From Pollenia angustigena (lineage: Eukaryota > Arthropoda > Insecta > Diptera > Polleniidae): 64,000 bases of DNA. The position numbers and the translations under genes are program-made. Below are positions 10,523 through 20,004 of the stretch, in pieces. The notes under the pieces were generated by a model. That model was not told where the DNA came from. It did not search any database and saw nothing but the letters and a program-made list of their open reading frames with translations. The stretch spans positions 66,869,393-66,933,392 of the forward strand of contig OV884059.1 of the NCBI GenBank assembly GCA_930367215.1. The letters are read 5' to 3'. The number at the start of each line of letters is the position of its first letter. The stretch's first letter is position 1.

Positions 10523-10654
10523 GGTTGAGAATTTTTACAAACTCTCATATTTTCATCAACTCGCCAACAATATTTTAAAATACAACAGATAACCACAGAT
10601 ATTGTAGGAATACTTATGGTGACAACAGATATTTGTAAGCAAAAAAAATGTTAG

Positions 10655-10915
10655 TCTGTGTTTATACCACAGAGCATACAGAGGCGTCACGAGACAGAAA
10701 ATATTGTATTTTTTTCTGTCTTTTTCTTCGAAAGCTGCCCTTTTTGCAGTTTTTGTTTTGATTCCGCAATTTGTGTTGATAGAAGCGGCCTGTTTTAACA
10801 CATTGCCACTTCAGTTCCAAAAGACGTTTTCTTTCTCTTTCTTCGAAAGCTGCCCTCGCAAATGATTAAGGCACGTCACTTTTTTCATCTCTGTATGCTT
10901 TGTGGTTCATACGGC
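10655..10915. mobile_element. MITE-like inverted repeat with internal direct repeat
   Basis: ACCACAGAGCATACAGAG near 10669 is matched by an inverted CTCTGTATGCTTTGTGGT near 10890. Between them TTTCTTCGAAAGCTGCCCT occurs twice in direct orientation (about 10728 and 10838). Borders are approximate. Confidence 0.45.
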
Positions 10916-11063
10916 TCATGCCTTATTGACATGAGTGCTACTTTATAGGCGGAGGGACGAGAGGAAAAGAAACGAGTACACAGATGCATGTACTGTCTTT
11001 TTCATTCGTTGTTTAATTTTGTTATTGTTTTCAATATCAAAAAAACAGCAAAACCATACAATA

Positions 11064-11803
11064 GGTGCGTTTGAGTACTTTTACAGTAAAATGCAGTAGA
11101 TGAGTAAACTAAAAAATTTTCTCTCACAAAAAGCTGTTGTCCAAAAAAGTACGCGAACGCAAAATTTGTAAAAATTCGTAAAATAAAGGCAACATCTGAT
11201 GGAAAATAATTGAAGTGTTGAAAAATATTGACACTTTTGACTACTTAACTCGTTTTCTTATCGGTACTCGATTAAATACTTTTTATAACACGAACATTTT
11301 TGGAAAATACAAACAAACTATTTTATGTAATCTTTCATATTTGTTTGTTTTTTATTTTATTTGATTTTACTAATTTGTAGCGGGTTAAATTATTTAAAAG
11401 AACATGAATAATTTTTTTGCTATTGATTACTTAAGTACCCAAATACATACCTCACACTTTTACAACTCTAAAAAATTAACAAAACAAAAAAAATTTTAAA
11501 AGGTTGTTTTTTAGCCAAATAAATGCTTCACAAACAAGTTTAATTAATTATTATAAATGCACTTTTTGTTTTGGTTTAATTTTTATTTCAACTTTTCTTT
11601 TATTTAACATTTTTTTCAAAATTTGCATGCTTTTTATTTGTTACTTTTGTTTGTTTACCTTTTGAAACATATGTTTTTTTGATTTACAAAATTTTACTGC
11701 AGAAATTTCTGCAGTAAAAATTTGTAAATACTCAGACAAGAACTGTCACTTTTCGCTCTCAATTTATGTTCTCATTTACTGCATTTTGTGTACTCGAACG
11801 CAA
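11064..11803. mobile_element. TIR element, ~740 bp, non-coding
   Basis: The left end TGCGTTTGAGTAC followed by GTAAAATGCAGTA is inverted on the right as TTTACTGCATTTTG then GTACTCGAACGCA. The interior is non-coding, AT-rich and contains the perfect palindrome at 11692-11719. The superfamily is uncertain because no clear target duplication is visible. Confidence 0.55.
11692..11719. repeat. 28-bp perfect palindrome
   Basis: TTTTACTGCAGAAA is followed directly by its exact reverse complement with no spacer. The half-site resembles the element's own TTTACTGCA terminal motif. Confidence 0.85.
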
Positions 11804-11851
11804 TTTCGTAAAATGCGGTAAAGTTTAGTAAAATATAGTAAAAACCAAGGC

Positions 11852-12097
11852 ATATTTATAGCAGGTAGCCGCGAGATTACAACAATTGTACAATAAAACA
11901 AACAACAGGGCTTTTTATTGTTGTTTTGTGATACGAACTTTCAAACAGCAGAGGGGTTGAAAAGAGACAAAAAAAGTCAAAAGATAAAGACAACAAACTT
12001 GTTTACTTTTTTACTATACAACATTTGACAGTTTGTATCACAAAACAAGCAAATAAAAAATAACCAGCTGGCTTTCCGAGACTACCTGCTATAAATA
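11852..12097. mobile_element. MITE, ~246 bp, GCAGGTAG ends
   Basis: ATATTTATAGCAGGTAG at the left is inverted at the right as CTACCTGCTATAAATAT. A second inner pair, GTGATACGAACTTTCAAAC and GTTTGTATCAC, lies inside. No coding sequence. Confidence 0.6.
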
Positions 12098-12172
12098 TAA
12101 TTTGGTAAAAACTTTTGTGTGAACGCAACTAATATCAGTTACACTCATTCTCTCATTTGTATTAGTATTAAC

Positions 12173-12963
12173 CAGAGTTCCCAGTTTTATTTTAAGCCTT
12201 ATCCCCAATTTGCGATTTTTCATCCCTAAAAATCCCCAAAATAGCCATTTTCTTATCCCCAAAAATCCCCAAATTTTCTTAAAAATAAAATACATAATAT
12301 TATGTCAATGGAAAAATATGTATACATCCATTTATTTAAATAAATCCATCTGTGTAATTTATTATTAAAACTAATGTTATTTATTTTTTGAGTTCTACGT
12401 ATCTATGTACAATGGTAACGTAAAAACGAAAAATAATTATGCGTCAATACATATTTATAATTTCCAAAACTAGGGAATCATAATCTTCTAATTTATAAGC
12501 CAATGCAATTTTGTGTTACATGTTGTTTGTTTAAAAAGTGCATTTGAGATTATTGAATAAATTTGTCACAGCAAGCTGCATTATTTTAAAGTGTGTATTT
12601 ATTCTAAGAAGAGCACCTAAAAACTCATATTGCAATAATTGATTTTGGTGGTATTCGTTACAGAAAAAAGCTAGTTCAACAGAAGTAACGCTAGTTGGTA
12701 AAACAAGCATATTTAAAACTATTTCAACAAGTTCTTGAAATAGTTTTAAACCGCAAAAAAGACTAAAATTTGTACCCACATCTTGACCAAATCGGTCTTG
12801 CCATTGCAAAAATGAAATTTATAATAATATATTATCCCCAAAAATCCCCAGCGAAAAAAGTGCTTTTCCCCAAAAAATCAACTGGGGATTTTCACAAAAT
12901 TTTTATCCCCAATTACAAAAAAATCACCAATTTGGGGATAAATCCCCAAAACTTGGAACACTG
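12173..12963. mobile_element. hAT element remnant, 791 bp, TCCCCAAAAATCCCC subterminal repeats
   Basis: The left end is CAGAGTTCCCAGTTTT; the right end on the other strand is CAGTGTTCCAAGTTTT. GTATTAAC (12165-12172) and GTAGTAAC (12964-12971) are an 8-bp target duplication with one mismatch. Multiple TCCCCAAAAATCCCCA-type motifs sit near both ends. A transposase C-terminal remnant lies inside on the minus strand. Confidence 0.8.
12531..12809 (-). pseudogene. hAT transposase C-terminal (dimerisation region) remnant
   Basis: The 92-codon frame contains ELVEIVLNMLVLPTSVTSVE followed by LAFF, which matches the 'L..LVL.ILSLPHSNA..ER.FS' core of the hAT C-terminal domain. The usual ER-F-S residues are degraded to EL-A-FF. 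The rest of the transposase is absent. Its position within an element bounded by hAT-type ends and an 8-bp duplication supports the call. Confidence 0.6.
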
Positions 12964-12971
12964 GTAGTAAC

Positions 12972-13333
12972 AGATAAATATCTGGTGTATCTGTTTCAAC
13001 AATACTTACTGATACACTCGTGCAGGTCTTTAGTCTGTGTGTTGAAAATGGAGAGTCGGCTGCTGATTCTTTTGACTGCTGAAAAAAAAGTAAATTGTGT
13101 TACTGTTTTTTCAGTAACTGTGCGCGCACAGTTCAACTGATTTAAGTATGAGTGTGGATGAAAATTGATGTGTCGAACTATTTTCAGTATAGTTGCCTGT
13201 TAAAAAAAAAACTGGCGACTGAATTTTAAACACTGTTTTTAAACACTGTTTTTAAACACGAATTAAGCAAAACACAACAGAGATTATGATGTAAATACCA
13301 AGCGAATATTTGGAAGTATGTGTGAATGCAAGC
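12972..13333. other. nothing recognised
   Basis: Contains a short TTTTTAAACACTG direct repeat near 13228-13260, otherwise no supported feature. Confidence 0.35.
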
Positions 13334-13705
13334 CCTGCAAATAATGGGGCCAGTCCAAACACGCGTGTAAAGAGTAGTCTACAAGGGACCAGGACTAGTC
13401 CAAAAGTAACCCAAACGTATGGAAAAAACCTAGTCTATTTAACATTACGATGTCCTAGGAGAGGACCATATAACCCACCTTTGGACCACTAAGGAGTAGT
13501 TTTAAAACTACTCCATGGTATACTCAAGAGGATTAGTTTTGAAGTCGTTTAAAAACGAAAGCATGTCGTTAAAAAACGAAGACATGTCGTCTCACTACAA
13601 ACACTTTTTAACAATGACATGGTCCATGCTTGCATTACATCGGACCAGTCCATGGAGTAGTCCATTTTATCAAAATGGATCAGGTGGTCCAATTTTATTT
13701 GCAGG
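13334..13705. mobile_element. MITE, 372 bp, CCTGCAAATAA ends (copy 1)
   Basis: CCTGCAAATAA begins the element and its complement TTATTTGCAGG ends it. A second, inverted copy, much enlarged by nested insertions, lies at 51083-52631. The central GACATGTCGT block is shared, as is a CTCCTTAGTGGTCCTCTCCT block (here in reverse complement). No matching target duplication was found. Confidence 0.7.
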
Positions 13706-13796
13706 GAGATGAACAAAAGAAGTTTAAAAAATCAATTCTCACATGTGCATATGTACAAATATAAAAAAAGAAAAATCTCTTTTATTATCTCATGTG

Positions 13797-15361
13797 CAGT
13801 GTGACCACAACTTAAAAAAAAATTGGATGCTAAATGGGGATTAAAACAACGCTAAAAATGCTAAAAATAAAATTTGAAAATGCTAAAAAAATGCTACATT
13901 TTCTTAAATGATTGCATCATTTTAATGAATCAATTATACATTAATTTACCTGAAAATATTATATTTCTTTAAAATAAAATGAAGTTTATATACTAAATAC
14001 TAAAATTATATACATACATAGATCTATTTAATAAAAACAATTAAGTTGTTTGACAAAAGTTAGCGATTTTTTAACCAAAAAAACAAAAGGACCTATCCAC
14101 AAAATATTACATGACAAACGCTTTAAGCCCTAACCTACAGCTTGCAAAATATGTAACATTGTCAACTGTCAAAAAAACTGTTAAGGTGCAACCATAATGT
14201 GCTTAAGTTGGCTAAAGCAAATGTGCGAATACATGTAAATCATATAAGGCAAACTATATTGAACTTAAAGACCATTTTTGTTAAGTTTTATGAAACTGGC
14301 ATTTGCTTAAGCAAAGTACGAAACTGATTGCGCATTCCGTACGGAATCAAATGTTTTTTGATTTTGTTTCCTTTTTAATACTTTTGAGAGACTTTTTGTT
14401 AATTTTTGACAGTAGGTTAAGCAAAGCTATGCATATTATGGTTGGGCCTTTAGGTTTAACAAGAAAAGTAGAAAACAAATAAAATATAAACAGTTTAAGG
14501 CGATTAATAAATTTATTATTTTAAATATTTTTTTGTAAAATTTTCAAAATGTTAGATAGGGTTTTTTGCGTTTTAGGTAACGATAAACATACATATCTGT
14601 GGCAATAAATAATAATGGCTGAAGTCGAAATTTCGTGTTTTGAGATATTAAGGGTTTTGTCTAAAATGAATTGTGTGTTGTATTGTGAAAGTTAAAATAT
14701 TAATGCGTTTAGTTTTATTAATAATGACATTTTATACTTGAAATTTAGCTGCGTCATAGATCTTGAAGAAGGTAATAAGAATATGTAATAAAATTAAAAA
14801 AACTTAAGTAAACTTAAGCCATTATTATTTATTGCCACAGATATATATTATTAAATACAAAATAAAAGTAAAACAAAAATTATCAGTAAGTTTATTAACA
14901 CATTAAACACACCATTATATGAATAGTTTTCCTTAATTTCCAAAGTGTTGGTCAAAATACCATTGGTCAAAAATCCAATATTCAATAGTTAAACTTTGGT
15001 TCATCAATTCGTATGCATTCAGCTTTTGCCATTGCCTTTCTAAAACCGTTATTTATTCTGTAGTAAAATCTACCATTTCTGCTTTAATTTTTTTTTGGTG
15101 TTTACAGGGTTGCTATTATTATAAATTTGTATAGACGTATAAATTACAAAATACAATTATAGAGATTGACAGAAGTTATAAGTCATATTGTGAAATAGCA
15201 ATACATATATAAAATTTTTGAGACTAAAAAATGCTAAATAATGCTAAAAAAATGTTTCAAAAATGCTGAAAATAACGCTAAATGATATTTGAAAAATTCG
15301 CTGCTAAATCTAAATAAATAATGCTAAATTTAGCAGTGAAAATGCTAAAGGGGTCACACTG
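13797..15361. mobile_element. non-autonomous hAT element, 1565 bp, AAAATGCTAAA subterminal repeats
   Basis: The left end CAGTGTGACCACAACTT and the right end (other strand CAGTGTGACCCCTTTAGC) are inverted repeats. CTCATGTG is duplicated exactly at 13789-13796 and 15362-15369. Many AAAATGCTAAA motifs crowd both ends (13845-13900 and 15225-15350). No transposase is seen. A TTAA-target MITE is nested at 14185-14448. Confidence 0.9.
14185..14448. mobile_element. TTAA-target MITE nested in hAT
   Basis: The left end GGTGCAACCATAATGTGC and the right end TATTATGGTTGGGCC are inverted repeats. TTAA precedes and TTTA follows, a TTAA duplication with one change. The family matches 58696-58871 (shared ATTCCGTACGGAA and GCTTAAGCAAA blocks). 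Confidence 0.65.
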
Positions 15362-15369
15362 CTCATGTG

Positions 15370-16079
15370 TTTTGTAAAAAAAAAAAAAACAATGAAAATA
15401 CTTTTATCAGTGTTGCCTCTTTGTGGGTAATTACCCGAATTTGGCATAATTTTTACTGTCGTGGGTAGAGCGTGGGTAATTTCTCTTAGGTGCAATTCAG
15501 GTGTTATTTGAAATTCTTTCTTCAGATACCCAAATAAAATCAAGATTCGATTTCAGTGATGACATTTATTTCTTTTTAAATATTGTTGATAAAAAATGCA
15601 CAGTCTTCTGAACTAAAGTCTCGGGTTCTTTTAAGAAAAAGACTTTAATCATTAAATATATATTTTCCAAAGTTTGGTAATAAATGTCTATCATAGTGAT
15701 TTAGAACTTGGAGTTTATTTAAAAAAATTATTCAAACTACAAACTAGCCTTGGGGTAGAAATGTTTTTATATTCCAACATATAATTAATTATATTTGTGT
15801 CTGGAAACTTTTAAATGCTTTAGTTTGAAGAATATTTAACGCCCTAAACAGTTGTAAAACTGAATTACGGAAGGGACAGAAACAATAGTAATGAGCAGTG
15901 TTGCAAAATTGAAATTTAGAAATGGTACTGAACTTCAACTAAAAGAGTATTTTTCCCTCAAAATTGTACTTTGTTAAAAAAAAAAAAAAACAATAATTTA
16001 TGAAACCAAAAAAAACCAAAAATATTTTATTGGATTTCATTTATCTAACTATTTAATATCAAACAGCATTAATATTTGA
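15370..16079. other. no gene; possible hAT-end fragments
   Basis: CAGTGTTGCCTCTTTGTGGG near 15410 and CAGTGTTGCAAAATTG near 15897 look like hAT termini, but they are not oriented as a pair with a shared duplication, so no element is called. Confidence 0.35.
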
Positions 16080-16285
16080 GGTACACATGTAAATAATATT
16101 TCTTTTCGATTGAAATGTGTGAAATTAAACAAAAATGCCATATATTGAAACAAATAGCTGTCACGTAAGGAAATTACTCGCCAATTTACAGAAAAAGTGT
16201 GTCTGTAACATTTTTGTGAGAAAAGTTCCCGCTTTGAAGTGTCAAATAAACTCACGAAAAAAATGGGGCGAGAAAAAATTTTAAC
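16080..16285 (-). repeat. copy of 10250-10490
   Basis: On the minus strand this matches the right half of the MITE at 9745-10522, including ACAGACACACTTTTTCTGTA and AAAGCGGGAACTTTTCTCAC. The CAGTGCCCATG terminus is missing. Confidence 0.65.
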
Positions 16286-16991
16286 ACTAACAAGTAAGAG
16301 TGCTATATTCGGCTGTGCCGAATCTTATATACCCTTCACCATTGTGCGAGCAGAATACAGAGCAACTAGACAAAAACTAAATAAAACTGGTAAATATTTT
16401 TTAAAATAAAAGACAGTCGGTTTTGAACTTCGGTTTTCATAAGGGCCCAGAATATATATACTTTATAGGGTGTAGGATCAATATTGTAGAAATTACAGTT
16501 ATATATACCTTTTTTACGTTCGGTGAAGGGTATACAAAGGGTAATTTTTTGGAATTCAGGGGTCTAATCACCGCATTCGATACTATCGTATCGAATAAAC
16601 TATTGAATTTTTTTGCATACGATAGACACTGGCGTATGGAATGAAAACTCGATAAATGTAATGTCAAATATTCAAATTCAATACATTTCATTCGATATCG
16701 AGTTTCAAGATACCAAAATAAATAATTTCGATCAATTTTGCTCGATATCGTATGCGGTGATTAGACCCCAGTATTTCGGTTATAACTCATAAAAATTTCC
16801 GATATTTTGGTATATAAGTCATATCCATAGGACGTATGGCAGCCCTAAAATTTAGGTTTTTATAAAAATGTTGATGTTTTTTAACCCATTTTTGGAGTAT
16901 TTTACTCATAAAATACCCATTGTCTAACCGATTTGATAGTTGTTTATACCGGCGTGTTAAGGAAGAATTTTACCATTTACTTAAGTTATAT
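16286..16991. repeat. dispersed hairpin-ended repeat (fragment)
   Basis: AACAAGTAAGAGTGCTATAT is followed by the hairpin TTCGGCTGTGCCGAA and then CTTATATACCCTTCACC. This is the same end architecture as the repeats at 23113 and 49993. A TTTCCGATATTTTGGTATAT block recurs at about 24030 and 24850. It is interrupted by the MITE at 16560-16768, and the hAT element that follows is inserted in its direct continuation. Confidence 0.5.
16560..16768. mobile_element. Harbinger-like MITE, 209 bp, TSD CAG
   Basis: GGGTCTAATCACCGCATTCG and its right-hand partner TGCGGTGATTAGACCC are inverted repeats. CAG flanks both ends (16557-16559 and 16769-16771). The uninterrupted target reads ATTCAGTATTTCGG in the related repeats at 23.8 and 24.6 kb, confirming a 3-bp duplication. 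Confidence 0.8.
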
Positions 16992-17149
16992 CAGGGTTGA
17001 TAAAGTTGGTACAATTGTACTTTTTTTTGGTACAATTTAAAACTAAAAAGTACGCTGGTACTCCCGTCGCTCATTTGGTACTATTTCCAAATTTTTCTAA
17101 CCTACATATTTAATATTGATATAAAAAGGCAACTCGTATTTACTTTCCA

Positions 17150-17650
17150 ATGAATTTATTGTAAAATGTAACAAAACAGCTATGATATTTTGCATTTACT
17201 CTTTTGCAAGAACATTTGCACCAAACACAGAACTTCGCTACTGTGAATAGATTTTTGCACTTATTGATTGAACGATTGCTTATGCTACATTCTAAATTTA
17301 GTATCAGCGACAGCATATAAGCGTGCATTTCCAATGATATTGACAAGTTTTTAAAAGATATAGGAAACCACTTCTGCAAAAGTTCTACATAGAACAGGAG
17401 ACGAATTCCACTCAATAATATTTTCAAATATTCTTCAACAAGATGGTTGTCATGTCAAGAAGTAATCAACAGAATTTTGGAACAGTGGGAGCTTACTCCA
17501 TTATTATTTTACTACGAATTATTTTGAAGGAGCTTTTACAAGAGCTAAATTAAATTTTATTTTATCCGAACTTTCTACTCTTTTTCCTGCTCGTATGCAC
17601 ATATTTTTAGAACGCTTAAAAATTTTATTTTCGTTTAAAATTAGAGATTG
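17150..17650 (+). pseudogene. hAT transposase remnant
   Basis: Plus-strand frames, broken by stops and shifts, contain SSTRWLSCQEVINRILEQWE around 17430-17490. This is the conserved 'TRWLS......RILEQW' segment found before the insertion domain of many hAT transposases. It is followed by a further reading piece near 17525 containing LSELSTLFPARMHIFLERLK. Upstream frames are too degraded to name. The fragment belongs to the surrounding hAT element by position and orientation. Confidence 0.6.
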
Positions 17651-18511
17651 CATTTTGAGAAATATTCGTCAAAAAGTGTAGGAAAACGCTCTCTGGCGGC
17701 AATCAAAAATAAAAATTAATGGATTTCTCGACTCTTAAAACCGCATGATACAGGTCTGGAAAACTAACTATTTTGAAAAATCCGGGGCTCGAAATTAATT
17801 TTTGAACTATGGTTTCTTTGGCAAAGTTTCTTCGTATGAATTATAGAACAAGAATCGCGATATGCTTTTGACGTGAAGAAATTTTACCCATCCTATTATT
17901 ATGTATAAATGAATTTTAAGCAGCGTTTAAAAAGCTGCAGTTGAGATAGTAAAAGTCATAAGATTGTGCTGTAACTTAGACATCTTCATTTGTCATTGGA
18001 CAAAATAAACTGTTGCCTTTACTTCTGATTCATTAAATGAAAACAGTCGCAGTGAAGGCAAAAGCAAAAAACGAGATGTTGTACACAACAAAGAACATCG
18101 GCAGTCAACATGTTCGGAAGTGTTTGGTTTGCCCGACTTAAACTTTTAAAAAATCCCGTAGTTAACGAAGATGGGACGTTGCGTTTGTGTTTTTGTTTTC
18201 CATATTTTTTTTAAATAATACATGCGTACATAAATACATAAATATGTACATACGTATTTATTTATTTTTAAGCTTAACAAATCTTTTTAATTTTTTGAAA
18301 TTAAATAAAACTGTAAATAACATTATCGCTTTCATATACATACAATGAGCACAAAGTCCCATCTTCGTTAACTTCGGGATTTATTAAAAGTTTCAGTTTG
18401 TCAAACCAAACACTTTCGAACATGTCGGCTGCCGATGTTCTTTGTTGTGTGCAACTTTTCGTTTTTTGCTTTTGCCTTCACTGCGACTGTTTTCATTTAA
18501 TGAATCAGAAG

Positions 18512-19878
18512 CAGTGATGTTAACCGTACGGTAATTACCTTTTTTTAGGGTAATTTTGGGCCGCAAAAGGTAGCAAGGTAATTTTATATAAAATACGGTA
18601 ATTTAAAGAAATTCGGATTTGTTTAAATATACTTACATTTGTAGGTTTTATAATTTTAACTTTAAAGACGTGATTTTCAATTTAAGTAGATAGATGTTAT
18701 AACAAAAAATTAAGAACGCTATGTTTCTGCAAATGTTTTCCTAGCACCGAAAATTACAAAATAAGAAAAATAAATTACTCGTGTATATTACAGTAAAATC
18801 CCGATAATTCGTAATCGCAAGGGAACGGTCATTTCTTACGAATTATAGGGGTTTTCGATTTAGCGGGGTTACGATTTAACGGGGCTTAAAAAAAATCAAT
18901 ACGAATAAACGGGGTTTTTCAATTTATTAACTAAAACGATACAAAAAACATAAAAAACAATTGTTAAAAATAAAATATATTAAAATTATTCATGTAACAA
19001 ACTGATCTTAAGAAAATAAATCCATACACAAGCAAAAACCCACGCAAAAGAAAAATAGTGGTAAACAAAAAAACTTTCTTTCTATGTTTTTGTTGTTTTT
19101 ATTACGAATTATAAGTGGTAGTTAGCAAACATTTACGATTTATAAGAGGTAAAGAAGATTTTATTTGAAAAAAAATTACGAATTAGCGAGGGGACCAAAA
19201 TGTATGGAAATTTTACGAATTAACGAGATTTTTTCAAGGGACCGACAGTTTATTACGAATTATCGGGAATTACGATTTATCGGGGTACGAATTATCGGGA
19301 TTTGACTGTATTAATTTTAAATTAATATTTTTGTTTGTTTAAAATTTAACAATTTTTAAACATATAAAATAGTCGCAATGTTTTAAATTTAACTATATTT
19401 TTTGGATTATTTTAAGTAAGGATCAGGGATTAAATGTGACTAAAGTTAAGTGTTTGGTACTTGAATACCGTATTTGAATCAAGAATTCTGTAATTAATTT
19501 AAGAAAATCCGTACTTACGGATGAATTGATTTTACAGTATTTTTTTAATGTTCATCACATACATATGTAAGTACGTTTAGCGTATTAAATAAAAATATTT
19601 TAAGTTGAATGAACATACATTATTTTAATTTAATTCTTAAAAATGTATTTTAAGACAATAATTTCCGTTAAAATTTTTCCTTAAACACATTTAAAATGCA
19701 AGTAAATTGCTTTTAAGTACTGTTCTATGTGCTGTTTCCAAATGACAGGCGATGGACTGAGTGCTTTTGAAATAAATTAAAGTTTTGATTACAAATCTTT
19801 GCGTACGGTAATTTTTTCTGAAAACGGTAATTTTTAGAGGCCCGTACGGTAATGAAAAAATAAAAGTTAACATCACTG
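18512..19878. mobile_element. non-autonomous hAT element, 1367 bp (copy 1)
   Basis: The TIR CAGTGATGTTAACCGTACGG at the left is matched by TTAACATCACTG on the right, with GGTAATT-type subterminal motifs at both ends. ATCAGAAG is duplicated exactly at 18504-18511 and 19879-19886. A second copy of the family lies at 47269-50954. A pogo-like MITE is nested at 18791-19318. Confidence 0.9.
18791..19318. mobile_element. pogo/Tigger-like MITE, 528 bp
   Basis: CAGTAAAATCCCGATAATTC at the left and GAATTATCGGGATTTGACTG at the right are inverted repeats flanked by TA on both sides (18789-18790, 19319-19320). Repeated ACGAATTATCGGG and GGGGTTACGATTTA motifs fill both subterminal regions. The CAGT terminus and TA target fit the pogo branch of Tc1/mariner. 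No coding sequence. Confidence 0.8.
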
Positions 19879-20004
19879 ATCAGAAGTAAAAGCAACGGTT
19901 TATTTTTGTCTAATGAAAATCAGAAAGTGGAAGAAAAAGCAATTTTTTGATTTTGACTGCAGCTTTTTAAACCCTGATTTTAAGTACCTTTTGTTTTTGT
20001 TGTA

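Larger units (their letters stand above)
17994..19915. mobile_element. long-palindrome element (~190-bp arms), right arm split by hAT
   Basis: The left arm (17994-18180) runs from CATTGGACAAAATAAACTGT through CAGTCGCAGTGAAGGCAAAA to GTTAACGAAGATGGGAC. It is matched inverted by 18368-18511 and, after the hAT at 18512-19878, by 19887-19915. The loop is about 18185-18355. No coding sequence. The arms rejoin exactly when the hAT and one copy of its 8-bp duplication are removed. Confidence 0.75.
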
